Shown: positions 1 to 10,111, counted from the stretch's first letter. The stretch is DNA of 39,946 bases from Paludibacter sp. (GCA_020049335.1 JAIFKX010000244.1:1-39946); one strand, 5' to 3'. Translations and numbers: made by a program. Notes: generated by a model from the letters alone, not told the origin.

Positions 1-2
1 GT

Positions 3-1634
3 CCACGAAGGTTTGGTAAATCATTGTGGTTGAATACCATGATGACTTACTATGATGTGAATGAGGCTCCAAATTTCGATGCGCTTTTTGGCGAAACCTA
101 TATTGGACAGCATCCTACCGAGGAGAAAAACAACTACTTGATTCTTAATTTTAATTTTTCGGGCGTAAATCCTGATATTGATAAGGTAGAATTATCTTTT
201 GAGGAACATTGTTTGCAAGCATTTGAGTCGTTTTACCGTAGATACAAGTCTATTTTAGGTATAGAATTTTTAGAAGGATTTGAATTGCGAGTTACCGCTG
301 AAGCTCGACTCGAATATATTTCACGTTATTGTCAAGAAAAAAATCTGTCTATCTACCTCTTTATCGACGAATATGATAACTTTACCAATACCATACTTAG
401 TCAACATGGCGAACGCAAATATGCTGATTTAACACATGGTACAGGTTTTTTCCGCTTGTTTTTCAACAAAATAAAACTTGCCACTACGGATAAAAATGCT
501 TCGCTGAAAAAGATTTTCATTACCGGAGTTTCACCCGTTACACTCGACGATGTAACAAGTGGCTTTAATATTGCTAAAAATATTACCACCGATGCCCAAT
601 TCAATTCCATTATCGGTTTTACCGAAGCTGAGGTAATTACAATGATCAACCATTATAAAGAGGCAGGGTTAATCAACGAGCCGATAGAAAATTTACTTGC
701 AGTAATTCGCGAATGGTACAATAATTATTGCTTCGCCGAAGATTGCGTAGATCAAAAAATGTATAATTCGTTCATGACGCTTTACTTTTTGGATGATTAT
801 TTGTCGCATGGAAAAATCCCTAATGTGTTGATTGATAGCAATGTTAAAATCGACTACGGTAAGCTACGTCATCTAATTATTTTAGATAAAAAGGTAAATG
901 GCAATTTCTCTACCATCAAGCGCATTGCCGAAGAGGGCGAAATACGCACTTCCATTGTAACTTCATTTCCGGCCGAAAAGCTTATTGCAAAAGAGAATTT
1001 TGTTTCGCTGCTCTATTATTTTGGTATTTTGACTATCGACAGGGTGGAACGAGGAAGTACAATCCTTAAAGTGCCAAACTTGGCTATTCGCACTGTATTG
1101 TTTTCATATTTGGTAGAAGGTTTTAGCGAAGCTGAAATATTCAACATAGATATTATGACGCTTACAGATATGGGCGAAAAAATGGCTTACGATGGTGATT
1201 GGAAACCTTTTTTTAACTACTTTTCGGAGCAAATATACAAGCAAACTTCGGTACGCGACTTTATGGAAGGCGAAAAAACCGTTCAAATGTTCCATTTGGT
1301 GTATCTGAATCTGCTCAATTATTTTACAATTCATTCCGAAGCCGAAATGGGTAAAGGATTTGCTGATTTGTGGCTAACGCCCAATTTTATAGCACACCCA
1401 CAAATGAAGCATTGCTACTTGGTGGAGCTAAAATACGTGCCTCGCGCTCAAGACGCGGAAGCCAAAAATCCTGATTCGCCATTATCACAAAAAATCAATA
1501 CCGAGGCCGCTGAGCAACTACATCGCTATGCTGCCGACCCTCGAATATTGGCAACGGTGGGCAAAACAACGCTGCACCTGCTACGCGTGATTTACTGCGG
1601 TTGGGAAATGGTGAGCTGCGAAGAGATTGAGTGA
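3..1634 (+). CDS. AAA-ATPase-like / PD-(D/E)XK nuclease family protein (5' end outside window)
   Basis: The reading frame is open from the first bases. The codons before the first possible start (TTG at 24) spell PRRFGKS, the end of the RPRRFGKS P-loop typical of the AAA-ATPase-like family (PF09820), so the true start lies left of the window. About 543 residues are visible. The Walker B-like IDEYD lies near codon 121 of the visible frame and a sensor-like stretch (ITGVSP) near codon 172. The C-terminal part holds FADLW followed by YLVELKY, the D and E-x-K residues of a PD-(D/E)XK fold (PDDEXK_9, PF08011). The family is abundant and multicopy in Bacteroidota and its cellular role is unknown; links to mobile DNA or defence are only inference. 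The next gene has its own promoter, so this gene appears monocistronic here. Confidence 0.9.
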   Translation, partial: PRRFGKSLWLNTMMTYYDVNEAPNFDALFGETYIGQHPTEEKNNYLILNFNFSGVNPDIDKVELSFEEHCLQAFESFYRRYKSILGIEFLEGFELRVTAEARLEYISRYCQEKNLSIYLFIDEYDNFTNTILSQHGERKYADLTHGTGFFRLFFNKIKLATTDKNASLKKIFITGVSPVTLDDVTSGFNIAKNITTDAQFNSIIGFTEAEVITMINHYKEAGLINEPIENLLAVIREWYNNYCFAEDCVDQKMYNSFMTLYFLDDYLSHGKIPNVLIDSNVKIDYGKLRHLIILDKKVNGNFSTIKRIAEEGEIRTSIVTSFPAEKLIAKENFVSLLYYFGILTIDRVERGSTILKVPNLAIRTVLFSYLVEGFSEAEIFNIDIMTLTDMGEKMAYDGDWKPFFNYFSEQIYKQTSVRDFMEGEKTVQMFHLVYLNLLNYFTIHSEAEMGKGFADLWLTPNFIAHPQMKHCYLVELKYVPRAQDAEAKNPDSPLSQKINTEAAEQLHRYAADPRILATVGKTTLHLLRVIYCGWEMVSCEEIE

Positions 1635-1916
1635 TGGGTGTGTTAGAAAGTTTTCGGGAATGAGGATTTTTACAATTTAATTTTGAAAAAATAAATCTAA
1701 AATGTGATTGCGAAAATTATATTCATTCCAAAAATGGCTTGTATGTTGAAAACTTTAGGACTTGATAACCATCTATTTAAAAACTTTTAGTATCTTTGCG
1801 GACGCTTAAAATAATACGACATTCTTTTTTTTTATTGATTAAATCACAATTTTTTACAAATTAATATGAGTGATTTTTATCCGAATGCGTATGCATTTTA
1901 AAACGTAATAATCTGA
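1635..1916. other. intergenic region upstream of the glycogen genes
   Basis: The 282 bases between the nuclease-like gene and glycogen synthase hold no terminator that I can see. They contain one good -7 box (1791-1798), a roughly 110-base AT-rich leader, and an 11-codon ORF (1866-1901, beginning MSDFYPN) ending 15 bases before the glycogen synthase ATG. Within that ORF, AATGC and GCATT could pair across GTAT. Nothing else is evident. Confidence 0.5.
1791..1798 (+). promoter_or_regulatory. Bacteroidota -7 promoter box for the glycogen operon
   Basis: TATCTTTG matches the Bacteroidota sigma-ABfr -7 consensus TAnnTTTG exactly, 118 bases before the glycogen synthase start. No convincing -33 TTTG lies at the usual distance, so strength is uncertain. 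Confidence 0.55.
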
Positions 1917-3575
1917 ATGACAAATAATTCTACTCCAGAATATATATTCGAAACAAGCTGGGAGGTTTGTAATATGGTGGGCGGTATCTACACAGTACTT
2001 TCGACTCGAGCTGCTACCCTTAAAAAACAAATAGGTGATAAATTAATTTTTATTGGTCCCGATGTGTGGATTGAAAAGGCAAATCCCTATTTTATAGAAG
2101 ATAAATCGTTCTCGCCTGAATGGCTGAAATTTACAGCCGAAAAATACAATCTATATATCCGAGTTGGTCGTTGGAAAATTCCAGGTGAGCCATTAGCTGT
2201 TTTAGTCGATTTTATGCCCTTAATGGATAAAAAAGATGAGATTTACGGCAAAGTATGGTCTGATTTTGGTGTCGACTCGCTTGCTGCTTATGGTGATTAC
2301 GACGAATCGTCCATGTTTGGATATGCCACAGGGATGGTTATCGAAAGCTATTACCGCTTTTTTAAGCTAACAAAAAAAAATGAAGTCATTGCTCATTTTA
2401 ATGAATGGATGACCACATTTGGTGCTTTTTATATCAAACAAAATGTACCTCAAATAGCTACGGTTTTTACCACACATGCCACTTCTATCGGTCGCTCCAT
2501 TGCCGGTAACCACAAGCCTTTGTACAATTATATGAACGAGTACAACGGCGATCAAATGGCTTACGAACTAAATATGGTGTCGAAACATTCCACCGAAAAA
2601 ATTGCTGCTCACCAAGTAGATTGTTTTACTACAGTAAGCGATATTACGGCTATCGAATGTGAACAATTGCTCGACATGAATCCTCATATTGTAACTCCAA
2701 ATGGTTTTGAAGATGATTTTGTACCCAAAGGGAGTGCATTTACAACTAAACGTAACAACGCTCGCAAAACATTCCAAAAAGTTGCCGAAACGCTTTTAGG
2801 CTACGAATTGGCGGATGATGCGCTTTTTGTTGGAACGGCAGGACGCTACGAGTATAAAAATAAAGGTATAGATACATTTATAGAGTCTTTGAAATATTTG
2901 TATGATTTTCAGGATATGACTCGTCAAGTGGTAGCTTTTATCATGGTTCCTGCATGGGTGCAAGGTGCACGACACGATTTGTTAAATAGCTTAAATCACT
3001 CTGATTCAAAACTTTATTCCTACAATAGAAAAACTACTCACGAACTACACGATTATTATAACGACAATGTAATGAGTGCTTTACATTGGTTCCACATTAA
3101 TAATTTGGAAAATGAGCGCGTAAAAGTGATATTTGTGCCTTCGTACTTAGATGGTTTCGACGGCATTTTTAATAAAAGTTATTACGACTTGATAATTGGA
3201 TTAGATCTGACTATTTTTCCATCGTACTATGAGCCTTGGGGTTATACACCGCTCGAAAGTGTAGCTTTTTCGGTTCCTACCATTACAACTGATTTATCGG
3301 GTTTTGGTCAGTGGGTTTCTACCATTCCACAAGATTTGGAAGCAGGTGTTGGTGTAATTCATCGTTCGGATTATAATGGATACGAAGTGGCAAAAAAAAT
3401 TGCCTCGATGATTTATAATTTTAGTAAAGCTGATGCAAAGCAGGTTACAGCTATTCGAAAAAAGGCAACAGCCATTTCGAAAAAAGCACTGTGGGAAAAT
3501 TTTATCGAATTTTATTCAAAGGCTTATACTATTGCCATTGCTAATAAAAATGAAAGATTGAAAAAAACTAAATAG
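1917..3575 (+). CDS. glycogen synthase, GT3 (eukaryotic-like) family
   Basis: This enzyme extends alpha-1,4-glucan chains from a nucleotide-sugar donor in the cytoplasm. The N-terminus has [16 protein letters not shown] (about residues 12-27), the glycine-rich donor-binding signature of GT3 synthases of the yeast and animal type. Near residues 434-447 it has [14 protein letters not shown], the acidic GT3 signature, followed by a [10 protein letters not shown] stretch. At 552 residues it is shorter than eukaryotic GT3 enzymes, whose regulatory extensions are absent, as is usual in Bacteroidota. The ATG at 1917 places the conserved block just inside the N-terminus. The phosphorylase gene follows 31 bases later, so synthesis and breakdown of glycogen are probably co-transcribed. 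GT3 enzymes generally use UDP-glucose; whether this one does is inferred from the family. Confidence 0.93.
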   Translation: MTNNSTPEYIFETSWEVCNMVGGIYTVLSTRAATLKKQIGDKLIFIGPDVWIEKANPYFIEDKSFSPEWLKFTAEKYNLYIRVGRWKIPGEPLAVLVDFMPLMDKKDEIYGKVWSDFGVDSLAAYGDYDESSMFGYATGMVIESYYRFFKLTKKNEVIAHFNEWMTTFGAFYIKQNVPQIATVFTTHATSIGRSIAGNHKPLYNYMNEYNGDQMAYELNMVSKHSTEKIAAHQVDCFTTVSDITAIECEQLLDMNPHIVTPNGFEDDFVPKGSAFTTKRNNARKTFQKVAETLLGYELADDALFVGTAGRYEYKNKGIDTFIESLKYLYDFQDMTRQVVAFIMVPAWVQGARHDLLNSLNHSDSKLYSYNRKTTHELHDYYNDNVMSALHWFHINNLENERVKVIFVPSYLDGFDGIFNKSYYDLIIGLDLTIFPSYYEPWGYTPLESVAFSVPTITTDLSGFGQWVSTIPQDLEAGVGVIHRSDYNGYEVAKKIASMIYNFSKADAKQVTAIRKKATAISKKALWENFIEFYSKAYTIAIANKNERLKKTK

Positions 3576-3606
3576 GTATTGTATAAAAAAAACTAAATAT
3601 ATTTTT

Positions 3607-6171
3607 ATGAAAATTAAAGTAAATAATGTAAATGAGCCTAATTGGAAGCATATCAGTGTAAAAGCCAATATGCCTGAAAATTTGAAAAAATTAGAGGAAA
3701 TAGCTCAAAATTTATGGTGGGTTTGGAGTAGTGATGCCAAAAATATGTTTCGTACTATTTGTACTGAAACTTGGGTAAAAGCACATTCAAATCCGGTGTT
3801 ATTATTAAATATATTAAGCTACGAAAAGTTAACAGCACTTGCTAATGATGAGCTTTTTATTGCAAAATTAAACGTAATATACGATAAATATCAGGCTTAT
3901 ATACATACGCCTTTACGCAAAGATAAACCATCGGTTGCTTATTTTAGCATGGAATATGGTTTAACTGAAGTTTTAAAAATATATTCGGGTGGTCTGGGAG
4001 TACTTGCTGGCGATTATTTAAAGGAAGCCAGTGATTGTGCTATTGATTTAACAGCTGTCGGATTTTTATACCGTTATGGCTATTTCACACAAACATTATC
4101 GGTTGAGGGGCAACAAATTCCACTTTACGAAGCTCAGAATTTTAACAACCTACCTATCAAACAAGTATTTGATAAAAACAACCAACCAGTTGTGATAGAA
4201 GTTCCGTATCCTGATCGGATTGTTTATGCTTACGTGTGGAAAGTATCGGTAGGGCGTATTTCGCTTTATTTGCTCGATACAGATACAGATATGAATAGCG
4301 AGTGGGATCGTGCTATTACACATCAACTCTACGGTGGCGATTGGGAAAACCGTATGAAACAAGAGATTATGCTGGGTATTGGTGGTATGCTTACGCTCAA
4401 AAAATTGGGTATCGAAAAGCAAGTTTACCACTGCAACGAAGGCCATGCAGCTCTAATAAACGTACAGCGCTTAGTAGATTTAACTGTCGATAAAGGATTA
4501 ACACATCCTCAAGCGCTCGAAGTGGTTCGCTCGAGCTCGCTTTATACGGTTCACACGCCTGTTCCTGCCGGACATGATAGCTTTTCCGAAGATTTATTTG
4601 GTAAATATATGAGCGAGTATCCTGCAAAATTACAATTGTCGTGGGACGAATTTATTGATATGGGTCGTGAACATCCTGGCAATAAAGACGAAAAATTTAG
4701 CATGAGCACTTTTGCTTGTAACACTTGCCAAGAGGTAAATGGAGTAAGTTGGTTGCATGGAAAAGTTTCGCAAGAAATGTTTAACCCTATTTGGCAAGGC
4801 TATTTCCCTGAAGAATTACATGTAAATTATGTAACAAATGGTGTGCATTTACCTACATGGACTGCTTCGGAATGGAAGGCTGTGTATGAAAAGTATTTCT
4901 CTAAAGATTTTTACAACGATCAGTCGAACATGAAAATTTGGCAGAAAGTGTATGATATTCCCGACGAAGTTATTTGGAATACTCGTATGCACATGAAAAA
5001 TAGATTGGTCGATTTTATCAAAGTTCAGTTTCGCGAAACATGGTTTAAAAACCAAGGTGATCCTACCCGAATTGTTAATATCTTGGGAGCTATTAATCCA
5101 AATGCGCTCATTATTGGTTTTGGTCGCCGATTTGCAACTTACAAACGTGCTCACCTGCTATTTACCGATTTAGAAAGATTGGAACGAATTGTAAATAACC
5201 CTACTTGCCCTGTACAATTTTTATTTACAGGAAAAGCTCACCCTGCCGATGGTGGTGGTCAAGGTTTGATAAAACGTATTATTGAAATATCACGTATGCC
5301 TCAATTTTTAGGAAAAGTAATTTTTCTCGAAAATTATGATATGCGGTTGGCAAAACGATTGGTTTCGGGTGTTGATATTTGGTTGAATACACCAACTCGC
5401 CCACTTGAAGCTTCGGGAACATCAGGCGAAAAAGCACAAATGAACGGTGTATTGAACTTCTCCGTGCTCGATGGTTGGTGGCTGGAGGGCTATGTGAAAG
5501 GTGCTGGATGGGCATTAACTGAAAAACGTACCTACCAAAATCAAGAACATCAAGATCAGTTGGATGCTGTAACTATATACAGTATGCTCGAAAACGAAAT
5601 TGTACCACTATATTTTGCTAAAAATACCAAAGGTTATTCTCCCGAATGGATTCAGTATATCAAAAATTCAATTGCACTCATTTCGCCACGTTACACAACA
5701 AAGCGTATGATTGACGATTATATTCAGAAGTTTTATACCAAATTAGCTACTCGTTCGACAATGATTAAGGCTAATGATTTTGAAAAAGCAAAAGAATTGG
5801 CTGTATGGAAACATAAAATTGCTGCTGGCTGGGATGCAATAGAAGTTGAAACTGTTGAAATTCCTGAAAAGTTAATTCACAATCCTGAAGTGGCCGAAAA
5901 TTACGAACTAAAAGTAGTTCTCGATACAAAAGACTTGAATGACAAAGGAATAGGAGTGGAGTTAGTTGTAACTTATACCGACGAAAACAATAAAACAATG
6001 TTAGCAGATGTAGAAGAATTACAATTGATTAAGGCTACAGGCTCCAAACTTATATACGGTTTAAGCTACAAACTCAATAGAGCAGGTTCGTTTAAATATG
6101 CTTTCCGCATGTTCCCAAAAAATGAAGATTTACCTCATCGTATGGATTTCTGCTTCGTACGTTGGATATAA
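3607..6171 (+). CDS. glgP: alpha-glucan phosphorylase, GT35, with N-terminal DUF3417
   Basis: This pyridoxal-phosphate enzyme releases glucose 1-phosphate from glycogen or maltodextrin. The first 110 residues ([19 protein letters not shown]) form the DUF3417 domain of the short bacterial and archaeal phosphorylase class (TIGR02094 type). The cofactor site is [14 protein letters not shown] at residues 601-614, with Lys609 the likely Schiff-base lysine. The length (854) fits that class. The last 100 residues look like a separate beta-rich extension. It lies 31 bases after the synthase and is followed by a strong terminator, making a two-gene glycogen operon. No branching, debranching or GlgC gene is nearby. 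Confidence 0.94.
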   Translation: MKIKVNNVNEPNWKHISVKANMPENLKKLEEIAQNLWWVWSSDAKNMFRTICTETWVKAHSNPVLLLNILSYEKLTALANDELFIAKLNVIYDKYQAYIHTPLRKDKPSVAYFSMEYGLTEVLKIYSGGLGVLAGDYLKEASDCAIDLTAVGFLYRYGYFTQTLSVEGQQIPLYEAQNFNNLPIKQVFDKNNQPVVIEVPYPDRIVYAYVWKVSVGRISLYLLDTDTDMNSEWDRAITHQLYGGDWENRMKQEIMLGIGGMLTLKKLGIEKQVYHCNEGHAALINVQRLVDLTVDKGLTHPQALEVVRSSSLYTVHTPVPAGHDSFSEDLFGKYMSEYPAKLQLSWDEFIDMGREHPGNKDEKFSMSTFACNTCQEVNGVSWLHGKVSQEMFNPIWQGYFPEELHVNYVTNGVHLPTWTASEWKAVYEKYFSKDFYNDQSNMKIWQKVYDIPDEVIWNTRMHMKNRLVDFIKVQFRETWFKNQGDPTRIVNILGAINPNALIIGFGRRFATYKRAHLLFTDLERLERIVNNPTCPVQFLFTGKAHPADGGGQGLIKRIIEISRMPQFLGKVIFLENYDMRLAKRLVSGVDIWLNTPTRPLEASGTSGEKAQMNGVLNFSVLDGWWLEGYVKGAGWALTEKRTYQNQEHQDQLDAVTIYSMLENEIVPLYFAKNTKGYSPEWIQYIKNSIALISPRYTTKRMIDDYIQKFYTKLATRSTMIKANDFEKAKELAVWKHKIAAGWDAIEVETVEIPEKLIHNPEVAENYELKVVLDTKDLNDKGIGVELVVTYTDENNKTMLADVEELQLIKATGSKLIYGLSYKLNRAGSFKYAFRMFPKNEDLPHRMDFCFVRWI

Positions 6172-6189
6172 GATTCACAAAAATACTCA

Positions 6190-6224
6190 AAAAAAAAGTC
6201 CATATAAAAATATGGACTTTTTTT
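6190..6224. terminator. intrinsic terminator after the glycogen operon
   Basis: GTCCATAT (6198-6205) pairs perfectly with ATATGGAC (6210-6217) across a 4-base AAAA loop. An A-run precedes it and a T-run follows, so it could work in both directions. It starts 18 bases past the phosphorylase stop. Confidence 0.9.
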
Positions 6225-6242
6225 GTGGAAACATATAAAAAA

Positions 6243-6282
6243 GATAAAACCCTACAAATCACAGAATTTGTAGGGTTTTATC
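6243..6282. terminator. second long hairpin, probable terminator facing the tRNA
   Basis: A 17-bp perfect inverted repeat (arms 6243-6259 and 6266-6282, core AACCCTAC / GTAGGGTT) with a 6-base loop. The inner GC block is flanked by A and T runs. It lies downstream of the minus-strand tRNA-Ser and could end that transcript, while the 6190-6224 hairpin ends the plus-strand operon. Confidence 0.7.
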
Positions 6283-6314
6283 TCTCTATTGTAGCTAATT
6301 ATTTTAGTAGATTG

Positions 6315-6401
6315 CGGAAAGTCAGGGATTCGAACCCTGGGAACAGTTACCCGTTCACTTGTTTTCGAGACAAGCCCATTCGACCACTCTGGCAACTTTC
6401 C
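6315..6401 (-). tRNA. tRNA-Ser (anticodon CGA)
   Basis: On the minus strand the acceptor arms GGAAAGT and ACTTTCC pair fully, with discriminator G. The anticodon stem CTTGT/ACAAG encloses the loop CTCGAAA, giving anticodon CGA, which reads UCG. The T arm GGGTTCGAATCCC is canonical. A long variable arm (AACGGGTAACTGTTCC region) and the 87-base length mark a class II serine tRNA. A complete CCA is not encoded. Confidence 0.96.
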
Positions 6402-6455
6402 TCATAAATTTGGACTGCAAAAGTAATAAATTTATTTTGATATCTATCGCATTCA

Positions 6456-7337
6456 CTACATAAAAAATAAACTTACCCCAATAATACTAATTATAGCACC
6501 AATAATTTGCTGAGTTTTTATTTTTTCGCCAAACATTACAGCCGATGGCCATATAATAAAAATTGGTACCAGTGCCATTAAGGTAGATGCAATGCCAGTA
6601 TTTGTATGTTGAATTGCAAATAATGCCAATGCCACTCCTATAAATGGACCAAAGATAGAACCAACTGTTACTGCTTTCATGCCAGGTTTATCCTTCAAAG
6701 CCAACAAAATACGAGGCCATCGCTGCATAAAGCTAATCATAATCACAAAACTGACAAATCCGAACAATGCTCTTATTTGAGTGGCAGCTAATGGGTCATA
6801 ATCGCCTATGCCTTTTTTACTCAAAATTATGCCAACCGACTGACCTAAAGCTCCTCCCAGTGCTAATAATAAGCCTTTCATCGGAATATTTAATTTCATT
6901 TTTCGGTTCGAAATAGCTGTAATAATTCCTGCAATACTGACCAGAATAGCAACTATTTCTAAGACAGTTAATTTTTCATTTAGGAAAAACCAACCAATAA
7001 TAGCCGTTAACATGGGCGAAAAGCTCATAATGAGTGCTGCTGTTCGAGAACCAATCACCATATACGATTTAAAAAGCACCAAATCTCCTAGAAAAAACCC
7101 GATTACACCGGATATTCCCAACCAAAACCATTGATAAGGAGTTGCATCAGTTGGAAATAAAAGCCCCTTTGTAACCAAAGTCGATAATCCTAAAAATACG
7201 ATTGCCATAAACAATCGAATAAAATTCACTGATAATGAACCAATTCGTGTTCCTGCCTTCTCAAAAAACAAGGCACTCATTGTCCAACACAACGATACAC
7301 CCAACCCCGCAATTTCGCCAATATGTGCTACTGCCAT
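6456..7337 (-). CDS. EamA/DMT-family transporter
   Basis: An inner-membrane protein of 293 residues, mostly hydrophobic, with about ten predicted transmembrane segments arranged as two five-helix halves. This is the double EamA domain of the drug/metabolite transporter superfamily. Visible marks are an N-terminal GEIAGLGVSLCWTMSALFFE helix, a central GVIGFFLGDLVLFKS, and a second-half repeat beginning ALGGALGQSVGIILSKKG. The substrate cannot be read from the sequence; relatives export amino acids or metabolites. It has its own -7 box just upstream and shows no operon link to the tryptophan synthase-like gene behind it. Confidence 0.88.
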   Translation of the reverse strand: MAVAHIGEIAGLGVSLCWTMSALFFEKAGTRIGSLSVNFIRLFMAIVFLGLSTLVTKGLLFPTDATPYQWFWLGISGVIGFFLGDLVLFKSYMVIGSRTAALIMSFSPMLTAIIGWFFLNEKLTVLEIVAILVSIAGIITAISNRKMKLNIPMKGLLLALGGALGQSVGIILSKKGIGDYDPLAATQIRALFGFVSFVIMISFMQRWPRILLALKDKPGMKAVTVGSIFGPFIGVALALFAIQHTNTGIASTLMALVPIFIIWPSAVMFGEKIKTQQIIGAIISIIGVSLFFM

Positions 7338-7355
7338 TTTGATTTAATTTTAATG

Positions 7356-7363
7356 CAAAGTTA
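7356..7363 (-). promoter_or_regulatory. -7 promoter box for the DMT transporter
   Basis: CAAAGTTA on the plus strand is TAACTTTG on the minus strand, an exact TAnnTTTG match 19 bases before the start codon. A CAAG/CAA stretch at about 7381-7387 could be the -33 element. Confidence 0.5.
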
Positions 7364-7500
7364 AATTAAAATAATAGCATCAAGCAATTTATTATTATTT
7401 TTTAGAAAAACATTTACGGTTATTTTAAAGTAAAACTATTGATTTTAAATAAATTACGAAACAACCTTCAAAAATGATAATAACTTTTAATTTGATAGTA

Positions 7501-7537
7501 TAAAAAAAGAGAATGTCACAGACACTCTCTCTTTTTT
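7501..7537 (-). terminator. intrinsic terminator after the TrpB2-type gene
   Basis: On the minus strand GAGAGTGTC and GACATTCTC pair (one G-U) across a 3-base TGT loop, followed by a run of seven T. It lies just after the stop of the minus-strand gene that ends at 7560. Confidence 0.85.
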
Positions 7538-7559
7538 AAATAGAATTTTTATTCGTGTG

Positions 7560-8927
7560 CTATTTTATGATTTTTTCTAATTCTGCAATATTGGCTGCAA
7601 TATCCTCATCTGTAAGCGAATAATTTACAAGGTCGCCCGCCAAATATTGATCATAAGCTGTCATATCCACTAATCCGTGACCAGATAAATTGAATAAAAT
7701 CGTTTTTTTAGTTCCTTCTTCTTTGGCTTTCAAGGCTTCGTTGATGGCGGCAGCAATAGCATGAGCCGATTCAGGTGCTGGCACAATTCCTTCGGTTTGA
7801 GCGAACAAAACGCCTGCTTTAAACGAATCAAGTTGTTTAATATCAACAGCCTCCATAAGATTATCTTTCATCAATTGACTGACAATTGTTCCTGCTCCAT
7901 GATAACGTAAACCACCGGCGTGAATATTAGCCGGTGCAAAGTTATGCCCTAGGGTGTACATCGGAATTAATGGCGTATAACCTGCTTCATCTCCAAAATC
8001 GTATTGGAAAACACCACGGGTTAATTTAGGACACGAAGCTGGCTCAGCAGAAATAAAGCGCGTTTTTTTACCATCTTTAATATTATGACGTAAAAATGGG
8101 AATGAAATACCCGAAAAATTCGAGCCACCTCCAAAACAACCAATTACTACGTCTGGATATTCTCCAGCCATTTCCATTTGTTTTTCGGCCTCCAAACCAA
8201 TCACAGTTTGATGCATCGAAACGTGATTCAGCACACTTCCAAGCGTATATTTACAATTGGGTGTACTCATGGCAAGCTCTATAGCTTCCGAAATGGCTGT
8301 TCCTAAACTTCCCTGATAGTTAGGATGTTCTGTAATTATTTTGCGTCCTGCTTTGGTCGACATACTTGGAGAAGGAATTACCTGTGCTCCCCATGTTTGC
8401 ATTAATGAGCGGCGATAAGGTTTTTGTTCGTAGCTAATCTTCACCATGTAAACTGCCAATTCCAACCCAAATGCTTTCGATGCAAATGCCATAGCTGTTC
8501 CCCATTGCCCAGCACCTGTTTCAGTGGTAACATTTGTTACGCCTGCTTCCTTGCAATAATAAGCTTGTGCTAATGCCGAATTTAGCTTATGCGATCCAAC
8601 CGGACTTACACTTTCATTCTTGAAATAGATATGAGCTGGTGTATCAAGTGCTTTTTCGAGATTGTAAGCACGTACAAGTGGGGTAGGGCGGTAAATTTTA
8701 TATTTTTCGCGAACTTCTTCCGGTATTTCTATCCATGCATCGGTGCTGTTCATTTCCTGGTCGGCTAATCCTTTGGCAAACAATGGATAAAGATCTTCGG
8801 CTGTAATTGGTTGACGCGTTCCCGGATGTAACATAGGCATTGGCTTAGTGGGCATATCTGCCATAATGTTGTACCATTTTGTGGGTAATTCATTCTCTGG
8901 TAATAGAAATTTTTTCGTTTTTTCCAT
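7560..8927 (-). CDS. TrpB2-type tryptophan synthase beta-like enzyme
   Basis: A PLP-dependent fold-type II enzyme of 455 residues, the length of the TrpB2 subfamily rather than the roughly 400-residue TrpB1. The cofactor lysine is in GSHKLNSA (Lys114). ETGAGQWGTA follows at about 137-146, and the phosphate-binding loop GGGSNFSG lies in the second half. TrpB2 proteins condense indole with serine, often without a tight TrpA partner. No trpA or other trp gene is adjacent, in keeping with a free-standing TrpB2 that may salvage indole. It has its own promoter (9009-9038) and terminator (7501-7537). The family call is firm; the physiological role is inference. Confidence 0.9.
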   Translation of the reverse strand: MEKTKKFLLPENELPTKWYNIMADMPTKPMPMLHPGTRQPITAEDLYPLFAKGLADQEMNSTDAWIEIPEEVREKYKIYRPTPLVRAYNLEKALDTPAHIYFKNESVSPVGSHKLNSALAQAYYCKEAGVTNVTTETGAGQWGTAMAFASKAFGLELAVYMVKISYEQKPYRRSLMQTWGAQVIPSPSMSTKAGRKIITEHPNYQGSLGTAISEAIELAMSTPNCKYTLGSVLNHVSMHQTVIGLEAEKQMEMAGEYPDVVIGCFGGGSNFSGISFPFLRHNIKDGKKTRFISAEPASCPKLTRGVFQYDFGDEAGYTPLIPMYTLGHNFAPANIHAGGLRYHGAGTIVSQLMKDNLMEAVDIKQLDSFKAGVLFAQTEGIVPAPESAHAIAAAINEALKAKEEGTKKTILFNLSGHGLVDMTAYDQYLAGDLVNYSLTDEDIAANIAELEKIIK

Positions 8928-9008
8928 GATTATGTAAATTTAATAATAAGTCAACTGTTTGTTTGCCAATAATAAAGATAAAAATAAGATAAATTCTTTG
9001 ATTTTTCG

Positions 9009-9038
9009 CAAAGATACGCTCTTTTTTGAATAAATCAA
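9009..9038 (-). promoter_or_regulatory. promoter of the TrpB2-type gene
   Basis: Minus-strand -7 box TATCTTTG (9009-9016, exact TAnnTTTG), with TTG of a weak -33 element at 9036-9038, 19 bases away. It predicts a leader of about 75 bases. Confidence 0.6.
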
Positions 9039-9140
9039 TAGCAGAAATGCTGTTTTTTGTCAAATTTATCAGTCATTTTTATTCAATCCTTTTAAACTGT
9101 TAGGAATTGTTCATTTTTCTGTTTTTTGAAATAAAAATTG

Positions 9141-9148
9141 TACTTTTG
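9141..9148 (+). promoter_or_regulatory. -7 promoter box for yicC-gmk-nadD
   Basis: TACTTTTG matches TAnnTTTG exactly, 30 bases before the yicC ATG at 9179. It sits inside the possible upstream extension of the yicC frame, which argues for the later start. Confidence 0.6.
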
Positions 9149-9178
9149 CAATTGAATGCTAAAATAATAAACATCATT

Positions 9179-10054
9179 ATGGTACAATCAATGACGGGCT
9201 TTGGTAAGTCCACTTGCGAATACGGAAATAAAAAAATTGTTGTTGAGATTAAATCGCTCAATAGCAAACAGTTGGATTTGTCAACCCGAATTTCGGGATT
9301 ATATCGAGATAAGGATATTGAAATTCGTACAGAACTTTCGCAACAACTCGAAAGAGGCAAAATTGACTTTGCATTGTATGTTGATAATTCAGGAAAAGAA
9401 TCGGTTTCTCAAATTAATCAATCGGTTTTAATGGCTTATTATGAGCAAATTAAACAAATAGCTAACAATACTGGAATTGAAGTTCCAGCAAACTGGTTCG
9501 AAGTATTGCTACGATTACCGGATGCACTTAAAACAGATGTCGTTGAAATGGACGAAAACGAGTGGAAAGAAATTAAAATAGGTATCAGTCAAGCTATTGA
9601 ACAATTAAAGGAATTCAGAATTCAAGAAGGAAAATCGCTTGAGAATGTATTTGTAACTAAAATAAATCGTATAGCCGAACTGCTCGAATTGGTAGCACAA
9701 TATGAGGGCGAACGCATTGATAGAATTAAAGCGAAGCTTGAAGAAAATCTTCAAACTATTTCTGATAAAATTAGTTACGATAAAAATAGATTAGAACAAG
9801 AATTGATTTTTTATATCGAAAAATTAGATGTAAACGAGGAAAAAGTGCGATTGAAAACTCACCTCGATTATTTTATCGAAACCATGAATCACGAAAAATC
9901 GCCTGGTAAAAAACTTGGTTTCATAGCACAGGAAATTGGTCGTGAAGTAAATACACTTGGTTCAAAATCGAACCATAGCGAAATGCAAAAAATTGTAGTA
10001 TTGATGAAAGATGAACTTGAACAAATTAAAGAACAAGTTCTAAACGTTCTATAA
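9179..10054 (+). CDS. YicC/YloC-family endoribonuclease
   Basis: Starts MVQSMTGFGKS, the hallmark N-terminus of YicC-like proteins, at ATG 9179. The frame stays open upstream to 9107, but that stretch contains the -7 promoter box and has no family similarity. The 291-residue product matches the usual length of about 290. The C-terminal part has the conserved EMNHEKSPGKK-like block (here TMNHEKSPGKKLGFIAQEIG) and ends in a helical segment. E. coli YicC has been reported as an endoribonuclease acting on RNA decay; the biochemical role here is by family. Guanylate kinase follows 57 bases later and nadD after that, and yicC-gmk adjacency is common in bacteria. Confidence 0.93.
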   Translation: MVQSMTGFGKSTCEYGNKKIVVEIKSLNSKQLDLSTRISGLYRDKDIEIRTELSQQLERGKIDFALYVDNSGKESVSQINQSVLMAYYEQIKQIANNTGIEVPANWFEVLLRLPDALKTDVVEMDENEWKEIKIGISQAIEQLKEFRIQEGKSLENVFVTKINRIAELLELVAQYEGERIDRIKAKLEENLQTISDKISYDKNRLEQELIFYIEKLDVNEEKVRLKTHLDYFIETMNHEKSPGKKLGFIAQEIGREVNTLGSKSNHSEMQKIVVLMKDELEQIKEQVLNVL

Positions 10055-10061
10055 TTTTTTT

Positions 10062-10111
10062 AATCAACATATCATCACATCATCATATCACCAGATCATC
10101 ACATCATTCTC
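10062..10111. repeat. low-complexity ATCATCAC-word spacer between yicC and gmk
   Basis: The spacer is a degenerate string of CATCA/ATCACATC words (for example ATATCATCACATCATCATAT) running up to the gmk ATG. There is no exact tandem unit and no coding potential in gmk's frame. Confidence 0.6.

Noticed and set aside
6162-6407. 81-residue plus-strand frame
   Set aside because: It runs through two terminator hairpins and the antisense strand of tRNA-Ser.
9107-9178. 24-residue extension of YicC
   Set aside because: It contains the -7 box at 9141-9148; the family's MVQSMTGFGKS start is at 9179.
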